A stretch of 64,000 bases of DNA from Fusobacterium varium (GTDB lineage Bacteria > Fusobacteriota > Fusobacteriia > Fusobacteriales > Fusobacteriaceae): contig LR134390.1 in NCBI GenBank assembly GCA_900637705.1, positions 620,001 through 684,000 of the forward strand. Direction: 5' to 3'. Made by a program: the position numbers and the translations under genes. Shown here one piece after another: positions 1 to 9,176 of the stretch (position 1 is its first letter; the number at the start of each line of letters is the position of its first letter). The notes below the pieces were generated by a model. The model did not search any database. It had not been told where the DNA came from and saw only the letters and a program-made list of their open reading frames with translations.

Positions 1-2668
1 AAGAGATAACAGAAGGAGCAATAGAAAGATTTCAAGAGGGAGATAAAATAATAGTTTTAGCTCCAGTTGTAAAAGATAAAAAAGGAACACATAAAAATCT
101 TTTTCTTAATCTTTTGAAAAAAGGATATGTAAGAGCAAGAGTAAATGGAACTATTCTCTATCTTGAAGATGATATAGTTTTAGATAAAAATCTTAAACAT
201 AATATTGAAGTGGTAATAGACAGACTTGTATTGAAAAAAAATGATAAAGAATTTCAAAGCAGATTGACACAATCTGTTGAAGCAGCTACAGAACTTTCAA
301 ATGGGAAAGTTATTTTAAATGTAAATAATCAGGATTTTGCATATAGTGAAAATTTTGCCTGCCCAGAACATGATGAAGTGAGCATACCTGATCTTAATCC
401 AAGACTATTTTCTTTCAATGCACCATTTGGAGCTTGCCCTGAGTGTAAAGGGATTGGAAAAAATCTGGAAGTTGATGAAAATAAATTGATAGATAATGAT
501 GAATTATCCATTGTAGAAGGGGGTATGTATATACCAGGTGCCATGGCTAGAAAAGGATACAGCTGGGAGATATTTAAAGCAATGGCAAAACATTTGAAAA
601 TAGATATTAATAAGCCTATAAAAGATCTTTCAGAAAGAGATATGAATATAATATTTCATGGAAGTGATGTTAAGTTTAAATTTGATTATGAAGGTGATGA
701 TTTTCAATTCCATGGATATAAGCAATATGAGGGAGCAGTAAAAAATCTTGAAAGAAGATACCATGAAACATTTTCTGATGCAATGAAGGAAGAAATAGAA
801 AATAAATATATGGTTGAAAGAATATGTAAAGTTTGTAATGGAAAAAGGTTAAAACCAGAAGTTCTTTCTGTAACTGTTGGGGATAAAAATATCATGGAGA
901 TATGTGAATTGAGTATAAAAGATTCACTTAAATTTTTCTTGATTTGAAACTTACTAATAAACAAGAGATGATAGCCAAAGAAATCTTGAAAGAAATAAGA
1001 GAAAGACTTACATTTATGATAAATGTAGGACTTGATTATTTAAATCTTGCTCGTGAAACAAAAACCCTTTCAGGAGGGGAAGCTCAAAGAATAAGACTTG
1101 CAACTCAGATAGGGTCAGGACTTACAGGAGTGCTTTATGTATTAGATGAGCCAAGTATTGGACTTCATCAAAAAGACAATGACAAGCTTCTCGCTACTTT
1201 AGGAAGGCTTAAAGATTTGGGAAATACTTTGATAGTTGTAGAACATGATGAAGATACTATGCTTCAAGCTGATGAGATACTGGATTTAGGACCAGGAGCT
1301 GGAGATTTTGGTGGAGAAATAGTTGCCTATGGAAGTCCTAAAGAAGTGATGGAAAATAAGGAATCTATTACAGGAAAATATCTAAAAGGAGAATTAAAAA
1401 TAGATATACCTGAAAAAAGAAGAAAATGGAAAAAATCTTTAAAAATAATAGGAGCAAAGGGAAATAATCTGAAAAATATAGATGTTGAAATCCCTTTAGG
1501 AGTAATGACAGTAGTTACTGGTGTAAGTGGAAGTGGAAAATCTACACTTATTAATCATACTCTGTTTCCAGCACTTTTTAATAAATTGAATAAAGGAAAG
1601 CTATATCCTTTAGAGTATAAAGAAATAAAGGGAATAGAGGAACTTGAAAAAGTCATAAACATTGACCAGAGTCCAATAGGTAGAACTCCAAGATCTAATC
1701 CAGCTACCTATACTAAGCTTTTTGATGATATAAGAACTATTTTTGCTGAAACAAAAGATGCCAAACTGCATGGATTTACAAAGGGAAGATTCTCTTTCAA
1801 TGTAAAAGGTGGAAGATGTGAAGCATGTCAAGGAGCAGGAATAATCAAAATAGAAATGAATTTTCTTCCAGATGTATATGTAGAGTGTGAAGTGTGTAAA
1901 GGTAAAAGATATAATAAAGAAACACTAGATGTATACTATAAAGGAAAAAATATTTCTGATGTATTAAATATGAGTGTAAGAGAAGCTTATGAATTTTTTA
2001 AAGCAGTACCATCTCTTGAAAGAAAACTTAAAGTACTTATAGATGTGGGACTGGACTATATTAAATTAGGTCAACCTGCGACTACTCTTTCAGGAGGAGA
2101 GGCACAGAGAATAAAACTTGCAACTGAGCTTTCTAAAATGACAAAAGGTAAAACAATATACATTTTAGATGAACCTACTACTGGATTGCACTTTGAAGAT
2201 ATAAGAAAACTTTTAGAGGTGCTGGATAGACTGGTAGAAAAGGGAAATACAGTAGTTATCATAGAACATAATCTAGATGTTATCAAAACAGCAGACCATA
2301 TAATAGATATAGGTCCTGACGGTGGAGATAGAGGTGGAACTGTAGTGGCTTGTGGAACTCCAGAAGAAATATCTGATGTAGAAGAAAGCTATACTGCTGT
2401 ATATATAGACAGAATGTTGAAAGGTGCAGGAAGAAAAGAAAATAAAAAAGTTCAAAAGAAAAAAGCTAAAATAACACCAGTATCTGATGAAACTATGCTG
2501 GAAGTTACAGGAAAAAAGGAAAATAAGAAAACAAAAAAGAAAGCAGCTAAAGTAGTTACAGCATTTGATGAAACTATACTAGAAGCTGCTGAAGAAGTGC
2601 CTGTAATAGATTATGAAGAGAAGCCTAAAAAAAGAGGAAGAAAAAAGAAAGAGGAGCTGGGGAAATAG
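1..2668 (+). CDS. uvrA: Excinuclease ABC subunit A (5' truncated by window edge; apparent frameshift)
   Basis: UvrA is the damage-recognition ATPase of nucleotide excision repair; it works with UvrB and UvrC. The coding frame is already open at base 3, so the N-terminus lies outside the window. Visible: zinc-finger cysteines (CPEC near 433, CKVCNGKR near 835, CEACQGAG near 1820), the ABC signature [14 protein letters not shown] twice (about 1068 and 2088), a Walker A motif [10 protein letters not shown] (about 1520) and Walker [11 protein letters not shown] / [10 protein letters not shown]. The frame breaks at the T5 run 933-937; one more T restores [12 protein letters not shown], so I treat this as one gene. 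After the last conserved block the protein carries a Lys-rich tail of about 80 residues containing a duplicated unit. The stop abuts the ruvA ATG with no gap. Confidence 0.95.
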
Positions 2669-3265
2669 ATGTATGAATATTTGAGAGGAAAAGTAGAATA
2701 TAAGAAACCAGATTATCTGGCATTAGATGTAAATGGTGTAGGTTACAAAGTAAATATATCTTTGAGAACTTATGATTTTATCAATGCTGGAGAAGAGGTA
2801 AAGCTATATATCTATAACTATATAAAAGAAGATGCTTTTAAATTAATAGGTTTTTTAGAAGAAAGAGAAAGAAATCTTTTTGAAATGCTTCTTGGAGTAA
2901 AGGGAATAGGAGTATCTTTAGCTCTTTCAGTAATGTCTACTTTTGATATAGATACAATAAGAGATCTGGTAGCGACAGATGACTATAATAATCTCAAAAG
3001 AGTTCCTAAGCTAGGAGAAAAAAAATCTCAACAGTTAATTTTAGATTTAAAAAGTAAGTTAAAAACATTAGATGCTCTTTCTATAGACACAAGAAATGAT
3101 GATGCAGCAAGACATCTCATGATAGAAGAGGAACTTATTTCTGCTCTGGAAGGATTGGGGTATAGTAAAAAAGAGATAAATACTCTTATCACTAGAGAAG
3201 AACTTAAAAGTTTCAAAACTATTGAAGAAGCTATAAAAGGAGTTCTAAAAAAAGTTAATTATTAA
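2669..3265 (+). CDS. ruvA: Holliday junction branch-migration protein RuvA
   Basis: RuvA binds four-way DNA junctions and recruits the RuvB helicase motor. The 198-residue length is normal for the family. The N-terminal OB-fold (MYEYLRGKVEYK, ALDVNGVGYKV), the helix-hairpin-helix pair (LLGVKGIGVSLALSVM, RVPKLGEKKSQQLILDLK) and the C-terminal RuvB-contact domain (ALEGLGYSKKEI) are all visible. The ATG directly follows the uvrA stop and uses the GAGGAG/GGGG stretch inside the uvrA 3' end as ribosome site, so the two DNA-repair genes are translationally coupled. No ruvB lies downstream in this window. Confidence 0.96.
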   Translation: MYEYLRGKVEYKKPDYLALDVNGVGYKVNISLRTYDFINAGEEVKLYIYNYIKEDAFKLIGFLEERERNLFEMLLGVKGIGVSLALSVMSTFDIDTIRDLVATDDYNNLKRVPKLGEKKSQQLILDLKSKLKTLDALSIDTRNDDAARHLMIEEELISALEGLGYSKKEINTLITREELKSFKTIEEAIKGVLKKVNY

Positions 3266-3283
3266 TTTTGGGAGGTATAAATT

Positions 3284-3775
3284 ATGGAATACAAAGAACT
3301 ATTTGAAACAGGAATGTCATTTGATACTTTTTTTAATATAGCTAGTGCATCTGAAAAGGATAAAATGAAAGAAATAGCTTCAGTAGTAAAAATAAAAGAT
3401 GAGTATATTGAAAGAATAAAGAAAATAGATAAAAAATATAATTTTTTATTAAGTGCAGAATCATGGTGCCCATATGTTCGTGCAACAGTTCCAGTACTTA
3501 TGAAAATGATAGAGTTTAATCCTAATATAAAATTAAGTATAATAACAGAAGGAAGAGGATTTAAATTTTTAAGAGAAAAATTAGGAATACCTGAAGAAAA
3601 ATATGTAGTACCTACTCTAGCTATACTTGATGAAAATTTTAATTTTGCTGCTAGATATATAGGAAGACCAAGTAAATATAGAAATATAGGATTTGAAAAT
3701 GTAAGTAGTGAATATTTTAAAGGACATCGTTCTGATGATATTGTAGAAGAAATATTGGAAAGAATGGGATACTAA
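3284..3775 (+). CDS. Thioredoxin-fold family protein
   Basis: A 163-residue protein with the features of the thioredoxin_9 type: an N-terminal helical lead, then LLSAESWCPYVRATVPVLMKM with one cysteine where thioredoxins have CxxC, and a later cis-Pro-like segment YVVPTLAILDENF. Only the first active-site cysteine is present (CPYV), so a classical dithiol-disulfide reaction is unlikely. It is the last gene before a strong terminator and has a good Shine-Dalgarno (GGGAGG about 9 nt before ATG 3284). Membership of the thioredoxin-like fold is seen in sequence; the physiological role is unknown to me. Confidence 0.75.
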   Translation: MEYKELFETGMSFDTFFNIASASEKDKMKEIASVVKIKDEYIERIKKIDKKYNFLLSAESWCPYVRATVPVLMKMIEFNPNIKLSIITEGRGFKFLREKLGIPEEKYVVPTLAILDENFNFAARYIGRPSKYRNIGFENVSSEYFKGHRSDDIVEEILERMGY

Positions 3776-3798
3776 ATAATTAAATATTTAAATAAGTG

Positions 3799-3831
3799 AG
3801 GAACCTTAAAATAATTAGGGTTCCTTTTTTT
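3799..3831 (+). terminator. Rho-independent terminator after the thioredoxin-fold gene
   Basis: An 11-bp stem (AGGAACCTTAA with TTAGGGTTCCT, one G-T pair) around a short loop is followed by a run of seven T. It separates the uvrA-ruvA transcription unit from the polysaccharide locus. Confidence 0.9.
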
Positions 3832-4249
3832 ATGCCTGAAAATAAATTTTAATAGTATATAAAATTCTTAATATTAATATTATTTTCTTGAATATAAAGA
3901 AAAATATATAGTTTTTTTTAATAAGATAAAAACTAAGAATAAACATTGGAAAAATAATCGTATTTCAACTATGAAATGGAAATGTAATGGTAGAGAAGAA
4001 GGAGGAATAAATATATGAAAAATAACTGTATGAATAAAAAAATAATATATTGTAAAAAATATAAAATGTAGATAAAAAAATAGAAAATTTAAAAAATAAA
4101 AATACAGAAAAAGTATGATTCTATATGTGAAAAAGAAATATTTATAATGAACAAAGACTGGAAATATAAGAAAGGTAGAAAAATAGGAAAACCCTAAAAA
4201 TAAAGGGGCCAAAAAATGACTTCTTAAAAAATAAGAGGTTAAGAGCAAT
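3832..4249. other. Non-coding or decayed stretch before the polysaccharide cluster
   Basis: More than 400 bp of very A-rich sequence (on the + strand) with no convincing full-length gene. A strong Shine-Dalgarno (GAAGGAGG at 3998-4005) precedes an 18-codon reading frame. Beyond its stop, other frames show short coding-like pieces (for example VDKKIENLKNKNTEKV around 4070-4125), which could be remains of a longer frame broken by indels. I cannot assign them. The long minus-strand open frame here is rich in Phe/Tyr/Leu only because of the poly-A/T composition. Confidence 0.5.
4015..4071 (+). CDS. Possible leader peptide or remnant small ORF (18 aa)
   Basis: The frame starts at ATG 4015, nine bases after a near-perfect AGGAGG, and ends at TAG 4069-4071. 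The product is short and Lys/Asn-rich with two Cys. The ribosome site is the only strong argument for it. It may be a leader peptide, the start of a decayed gene, or a gene whose frame is lost through a sequencing indel. The leftward promoter at 4342-4370 would transcribe the opposite strand, so it would not express this frame. Confidence 0.25.
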   Translation: MKNNCMNKKIIYCKKYKM

Positions 4250-4273
4250 AAAAGTTCGCATTATTACAATAAG
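4250..4273 (+). repeat. Left inverted repeat of the invertible element
   Basis: 24 bases, identical to the reverse complement of 4447-4470. The identity stops exactly at both ends: the next bases are G on the inner side here, against A in the reverse complement of the partner. Confidence 0.9.
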
Positions 4274-4341
4274 GCGCCCTGTGAAAATGTTTTTAGATTT
4301 TTAATTCTAAAACTTTTTAGAATTATAGATTAGTATAGAAA

Positions 4342-4370
4342 ATGATACTACTAAAACGGAAGAATGTCAA
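4342..4370 (-). promoter_or_regulatory. Sigma70 promoter inside the inverted repeats, pointing left
   Basis: On the minus strand a perfect -35 box TTGACA (4370-4365) is followed, after exactly 17 bases, by TATCAT (4347-4342), one mismatch from consensus. Transcription would start near 4335 and leave the element through the left repeat into the gene-poor stretch 3832-4249. After inversion the boxes would sit at about 4350-4378 on the + strand, roughly 380 bases upstream of the first cluster gene. I found no comparably good promoter on the + strand between 4274 and 4763. Confidence 0.7.
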
Positions 4371-4446
4371 TACCAAAAAGGGTATAATTTGACATTTTTA
4401 AGAAATGTTAGAACGATTTTACTGAGATTTGGTGGCAAAAAGTTCT

Positions 4447-4470
4447 CTTATTGTAATAATGCGAACTTTT
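4447..4470 (-). repeat. Right inverted repeat of the invertible element
   Basis: 24 bases (begins CTTATTG, ends GAACTTTT), the exact reverse complement of 4250-4273. Confidence 0.9.
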
Positions 4471-4763
4471 CCAAATTTTGTGAAAGTAGTAATTTTTACA
4501 AATTTTTAAAATTGACACTAAATTTTAAAAGTTAGAAAAATATAGAAATCAAAATTTGGAAAATACATAGAATAAAAATGAATATTCGTGAAAAAATATT
4601 GTCTAAATTCAACTATTTTTAATTATTATTACTAAATGTAAGTTTTAGATAAAAAATATTACAAAATATATAAAACTAACAAGTTTAGAACAATAAAAAA
4701 TATAAAGTGAAAAAACCATAAAAAAGAAATAATTTGAAATGAAAGTCGAGGAGCTAGGGGAAA
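4471..4763. promoter_or_regulatory. AT-rich leader of the polysaccharide operon
   Basis: About 290 bp with no gene. A TTGACA box lies at 4512-4517 but no acceptable -10 follows at 16-18 bases, so a constitutive promoter is not obvious. The stretch ends with a purine-rich ribosome site (GGAG and AGGGG, 4749-4760) directly before the GTG start at 4764. Confidence 0.45.
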
Positions 4764-6125
4764 GTGAAAAGACAAAGTCCAAAAATTTTAATGATAGGAT
4801 TACAATTTCTATTTTATTTATTAATAAACAGTTTTTTTAAAGTACCAGCCTACATTGCATATAACACTTTCTTTATCTACCTTCTTTTGAATATTACTAA
4901 AAAAATGCATTCCTTTAAAACTATACTCATTTGGGAGGAAGTTAAGAAACAACTTTATGTACATATAGAGTATTTAGCAATCATGATTATTAATGATATA
5001 GCTTTTTGTGGTGTTGAATATATACCTGTTCATTTAATAATAGGAGTAACATTTACGTTTTTTAATCTTTTGATAATTAGTCTTATAAGAAAAATTTTTA
5101 GAAGAACATTAGAAAAAAGGTTGATAATAATAGGAATAGGGCATACAGCAAGAGAACTTACTCAAGTAATAAAAGAGAATGATTTTACTATGTATAATCT
5201 TTTAGGTTATATAAGTGCAAATACTTTAAAAGGAATAAATCAAGATATTTTAATAGAGAAAAGTAAAATATTGGGAGATTGTAATGATATAGAAAGAATT
5301 ATTATAGAAAATAATGTGAGCGAAGTGATAATAGCCCTTCCATTAGCAGATAATAACCAAATGGCAGAAATAATAAATAAACTTGATGGAAAGGTAGAAA
5401 GAATAAAATTTACTCCAGAATTAAATGGAACATATACTTTCAATTCTGAGATAGAGGATTATGATGGAATAATGCTGATATCTTCATACAATGGAATGAA
5501 TAAAACAATAAATAGATTCCTGAAAAGAAGTTTTGATATTGTAGCTAGATTAGTAGGCTGTATAGTTTTAGGAATACTTTATTTAATATATGCACCAAAA
5601 ATAAAGAAAGATGGAGGAAAAGCAATCTTTTATCATACAAGGATAGGAAAGGATTTAAAGTCTTTTAAGATGTATAAGTTTAGAACTATGTATGTTGATG
5701 CAGAGAAAAGATTGGAAGAGATGTTATCTAAAGATGAAAAACTTAGAGAAGAATATTATAAGAATTTTAAACTTAAAGATGATCCAAGAATAACAGAAGT
5801 AGGAAAATTTTTAAGAAAAACATCATTAGATGAATTTCCGCAATTTATAAATGTAATAAAAGGTGAAATGTCATTTGTAGGACCAAGGCCAGTAGTACAA
5901 AAAGAAGTAGATATGTACTATGGTGAAGAAAATAGCAGAAAGATATTTATGGTAAAGCCAGGGATAACAGGAATGTGGCAGGCAAATGGAAGGTCAGATG
6001 TAGAGAACTATGATGAGAGAATAGCGCTGGATCTTTACTATATAAGAAACTGGTCATTATGGCTGGATGTAACAATAACAATAAAAACAATAAAAAATGT
6101 TATTGGGAAAAAGGGGGCATATTGA
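4764..6125 (+). CDS. Undecaprenyl-phosphate glycosyl-phosphotransferase (WbaP/WcaJ-type priming enzyme)
   Basis: This family transfers a sugar-1-phosphate from a nucleotide sugar to undecaprenyl phosphate and so starts O-antigen or capsule repeat units at the inner membrane. The 453-residue protein has hydrophobic N-terminal segments (about residues 8-110), a central Rossmann-like domain (RLIIIGIGHTARELTQVI, about 120-230) and a C-terminal bacterial sugar-transferase domain with KFRTMYVDAEKR, DPRITEVGKFLRKTSLDEFPQ, GEMSFVGPRP and KPGITGMWQANGRS. The GTG start at 4764 follows a GGAG/AGGGG site. It is the first gene of the cluster, as usual for priming enzymes. The sugar cannot be read from sequence. 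Confidence 0.9.
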   Translation: MKRQSPKILMIGLQFLFYLLINSFFKVPAYIAYNTFFIYLLLNITKKMHSFKTILIWEEVKKQLYVHIEYLAIMIINDIAFCGVEYIPVHLIIGVTFTFFNLLIISLIRKIFRRTLEKRLIIIGIGHTARELTQVIKENDFTMYNLLGYISANTLKGINQDILIEKSKILGDCNDIERIIIENNVSEVIIALPLADNNQMAEIINKLDGKVERIKFTPELNGTYTFNSEIEDYDGIMLISSYNGMNKTINRFLKRSFDIVARLVGCIVLGILYLIYAPKIKKDGGKAIFYHTRIGKDLKSFKMYKFRTMYVDAEKRLEEMLSKDEKLREEYYKNFKLKDDPRITEVGKFLRKTSLDEFPQFINVIKGEMSFVGPRPVVQKEVDMYYGEENSRKIFMVKPGITGMWQANGRSDVENYDERIALDLYYIRNWSLWLDVTITIKTIKNVIGKKGAY

Positions 6126-6975
6126 TGGAAAATAAGAAAATTTCAATAATAGTTCCTATATATAATGGAGAAATTTATATAAAAAATTAGTAGAAAAACT
6201 CAAAGAGCAAAAAGGTAATTTTTCTATTGAGTTAATAGCATTGGTAAGCTTTTCAAAAGATAAAAGTTTAGAAATATCAAAAGAATTATTTGATAAAGTT
6301 TTAGAGGTTAAAAAGTTTAATCATGCTAAAACAAGACATGAAGGAGCATTAATAGCTGAAGGGGATATATTAGTTTTTATAACACAAGATATACTACCTT
6401 ATGATAATAGTTGGTTAAAAGAATTAGTTAACCCCTTAAATGAAAACATAGTTGCAGCTTTTTCAAAACAAATAGCATATCAAGAACATTCAGAAATAGA
6501 GAAAATTATTAGAGAATTTAATTATCTTGATAAAAATAGAATTTCTAATAAGCAAAATGAAAAAGTAAATGGAAGAAAAAATATATTCTATAGTGATGCT
6601 TCTTCAGCAATACTAAAAACAGAATTTTTTAAATTAGGAGGGTATGATTTTTTTACTCCAACAAGTGAAGATGTATATTTAGCCTCTAAAATAATAAAAA
6701 ATGGGAAATCATTTATTTATACAGCTGAAAGTAAAATATGGCATTCACATCAATTATCTTTAAAGGAGACCTATAAAAGATATAAAGATATAGGAAAATT
6801 TGAAAAATTATTTGAAAAAGAAATAGATTTTTCAAAGACAGAGAGTGAAGGGAAAAAATTATTGATATATATGATAAAAGAATTAATAAAAAGAAGAAAA
6901 ATATTTGAATTAATATATCTACCATTTGATATTGGAACTAGATGGATAGGATATAAAGTAGGGAGAAAATTATGA
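6125..6975 (+). CDS. Family 2 glycosyltransferase, rhamnosyltransferase-like (frame broken near 6187)
   Basis: A GT-A fold transferase that adds a sugar from a nucleotide donor to the growing repeat unit. The ATG at 6125 overlaps the previous stop (TGATG). The first 21 codons (KKISIIVPIYNGEIYI) run into a stop; one extra A in the A6 run near 6180-6186 joins them to the rest (KLVEKLKEQ, then ARHEGALIAEGDILVFITQD, YDNSWLKELV, and the SEDVYLASKII region). The HEGA and TQD segments are typical of the rhamnosyltransferase-like branch of GT2. Joined length is about 283 residues. The break matches the homopolymer pattern seen in housekeeping genes, so the gene is probably intact. Confidence 0.8.
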
Positions 6976-8148
6976 AAAAACTTTTATATATATCAACTTT
7001 TTTACCAAGTAAAAAAAATAAATTTCCTTCTGCTGGGTCTAATACAACATTAAGTAATATAAAGAATCTTCATAAAAATGGTTATAAAATTGATTTTTGT
7101 TCTTTAGTTAATTTAAAAGAATATAAAGATAAAATGTTTTATGAAAATGAATGTATAGAAAATTTAATTATATTTAAAATCTCTATTTTTAAAAAATAGT
7201 TAATTTAATTTGGAATTTTCAATTACCAATTTTATGTTCTGTAAGATATGACAGGAGATTAAAAAAATTTTTAAAAGGAAATTCTCAAAATTATGATTTA
7301 ATTATTCTTGATTTTACTCAAAATATTAATTATTTGAAAGATATAAAGGAAACAAAAAAATATTAGTAGAGCATGATGTATCTTTTCAAGCTTTTGAAAG
7401 AAAAATGAATAATGAAAAAATTATTTGAGGAAATTATTTTATAGGTTTGAATATAAAAGATTGAAAAAATATGAAGAAACAATGCTTGGAAAATTTGATC
7501 TAGTTATAGTTCAGAATGATAAAGATTATAAACTTATAGAGGGAAAAAATAGAAATATTAAAATATTGAAACCATTTTTTAATAAATTTCTAATAGAGCC
7601 TAGAAAGAGAAATAAAGAAATAAATATTGGATTTTTTGGTGCTATGAATAGAGTTGAAAATGAAGAAGCAGTTATTTTTTTTCTGGATAAAATTTGGAAA
7701 AAAATTCAAAAAAGAATATTTATTTTTATATTATAGGAGCAAATCCAAGTGAGAAATTAAAAAAAGTAGTTAGTAATTATTCTAATGTTATTTTAACTGG
7801 ATTTATTGAAAAGGTAGAAGAATATTTTTCGATTTTGGATATAGGTGTAATTCCTTTGTTAAGAGGAGCAGGAATAAAAATAAAGACTGTAGAAATGTTG
7901 TATTCAGAAATTCCTATTGTATCGACTAAGATAGGTGTTGAAGGAATTTTAGTAGAAGATGAAAAAGATTATTTACTTGCTAATAGTGCTGAAGAATTTA
8001 TAAAAGAAATAAATTCATTAATAGAAAATAAAAATTTATATGAAAAAATAAAAAATAATCTTAAGGAAAAAAAGAAAAATTAATTATTGGAAAAACAATT
8101 TCTGAATTATTAATGTTTGAGGAGAATAATTATGATAATACGATCTAA
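6972..8148 (+). CDS. Family 4-type glycosyltransferase (several apparent frameshifts)
   Basis: Joining frames gives about 392 residues with a GT-B plan: N-terminal [12 protein letters not shown] and [19 protein letters not shown]; a middle ending [15 protein letters not shown] and [13 protein letters not shown]; the inter-domain [18 protein letters not shown]; and the donor-side [55 protein letters not shown]. The breaks (near 7193, 7360, 7418, 7715 and 8080) all fall in A/T runs. The start overlaps the previous gene by four bases. Five homopolymer breaks in one gene is a lot; real decay cannot be excluded. Substrate unknown. Confidence 0.7.
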
Positions 8149-9163
8149 AGCACCTTTAAGACTTGGGTTAGCTGGAGGAGGGACTGATGTATCACCATAT
8201 TGTGATGAATATGGTGGAGTTGTACTTAATGTGACAGTAGATATGTATGCCTATTGTACAATTGAGCCCACTGATGATAATAAAATAATTTTTAATTCAA
8301 CTGATAGACATGAAATGTTTGAGGGAGAAAGTAAGAATTATTTAAAAATAGATAATAATCTTATACTTCATAAGGGTGTATATAATAAAATTGTTGAAAA
8401 ATATAATTATGGAAAGCCATTATCTTTTAAAATGACAACATATTCAGATGCACCAGCAGGTTCGGGATTAGGGTCATCTTCAACAATGGTAGTAGCTATA
8501 ATAAAAGCATATATGGAATGGTTAAATTTACCATTAGGTGAATATGATATAGCTAATTTAGCATATGAAATAGAAAGAATAGATTTGAACTTAAGTGGAG
8601 GAAAGCAAGATCAATTTTCTGCTACATTTGGTGGATTTAACTTTATGGAATTTTATGAAGAAAATAGAGTTATAGTAAATCCATTAAGGTTGAAAAAATG
8701 GATAAAAAATGAAATAGAAAATTCACTTATTCTGTATTATACAGGAACTTCAAGAGAATCTGCAAAAATAATTGATGAGCAAATCAAAAATGTAAAAGAA
8801 AAGTCTGAAAAAAGTTTAGAAGGAATGCATGAATTAAAGGAATCAGCCATTGAGATGAAAAATGCTATTTTAAGAGGAGATTTTAAGAAAGTTGCTGAAT
8901 GTTTAAAAGAAGGCTGGGTATCTAAAAAAAAGATGTCAAATGCGATTTCCAATGATTTTATAAATGAAACTTATGATTTTATAATGAATAATGGTGGAAA
9001 AGCAGCTAAGGTATCAGGTGCAGGTGGTGGAGGCTTTATGATGATACTCTGTGATCCTAAAGAAAGATATGGTCTTATAGAAAAATTGAGGAAAAGAGAG
9101 GGAAAAGTTATATTAGCACAATTTTCAGAAAAAGGAGCACAGGCTTGGACTTTATATGAATAA
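8132..9163 (+). CDS. hddA: D-glycero-alpha-D-manno-heptose 7-phosphate kinase (GHMP family)
   Basis: HddA phosphorylates D,D-heptose 7-phosphate at C1 to give the 1,7-bisphosphate on the way to GDP-D-glycero-D-manno-heptose. Visible: the N-terminal GHMP segment [20 protein letters not shown], the ATP loop [17 protein letters not shown] (about residues 107-123), [15 protein letters not shown], and the C-terminal motif [15 protein letters not shown]. The ATG at 8132 follows GAGGAG with 7 nt spacing, so I prefer it over the in-frame TTG at 8117. The next two genes give the isomerase and the nucleotidyltransferase of the same pathway; the 7-phosphatase step is not represented nearby. Confidence 0.9.
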   Translation: MIIRSKAPLRLGLAGGGTDVSPYCDEYGGVVLNVTVDMYAYCTIEPTDDNKIIFNSTDRHEMFEGESKNYLKIDNNLILHKGVYNKIVEKYNYGKPLSFKMTTYSDAPAGSGLGSSSTMVVAIIKAYMEWLNLPLGEYDIANLAYEIERIDLNLSGGKQDQFSATFGGFNFMEFYEENRVIVNPLRLKKWIKNEIENSLILYYTGTSRESAKIIDEQIKNVKEKSEKSLEGMHELKESAIEMKNAILRGDFKKVAECLKEGWVSKKKMSNAISNDFINETYDFIMNNGGKAAKVSGAGGGGFMMILCDPKERYGLIEKLRKREGKVILAQFSEKGAQAWTLYE

Positions 9164-9176
9164 GAGGTGTATAGAA

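Larger units (their letters stand above)
4250..4470. promoter_or_regulatory. Candidate invertible promoter element (24-bp inverted repeats around a 173-bp spacer)
   Basis: Bases 4250-4273 and 4447-4470 are perfect inverted copies (shared 20-base core GTTCGCATTATTACAATAAG, preceded by AAAA). They enclose 173 bp that contain a consensus-like sigma70 promoter reading leftward, away from the polysaccharide cluster. Inversion between the repeats would turn it toward the priming transferase gene at 4764. No flanking target duplication is apparent, which argues against a simple MITE. Invertible promoters flanked by inverted repeats are known for capsule loci in Bacteroides. No recombinase gene is in the window, so function is inferred. 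Confidence 0.65.

Noticed and set aside
3880-4248. Long minus-strand open frame coding for a Phe/Tyr/Leu-rich protein
   Set aside because: Its composition is what poly-A/T sequence gives when read on the other strand, it starts at TTG with no ribosome site, and no domain can be recognised.
4383-4394. TATAAT and TTGACA on the + strand inside the inverted repeats as a rightward promoter
   Set aside because: TATAAT (4383-4388) has no -35 at a proper distance and TTGACA (4389-4394) has no acceptable -10 16-18 bases later.
4250-4470. The element as a MITE or a long-loop terminator
   Set aside because: There is no apparent target-site duplication outside the repeats, and a 173-base loop is too long for a terminator. 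A MITE is still the main alternative if copies are found elsewhere.
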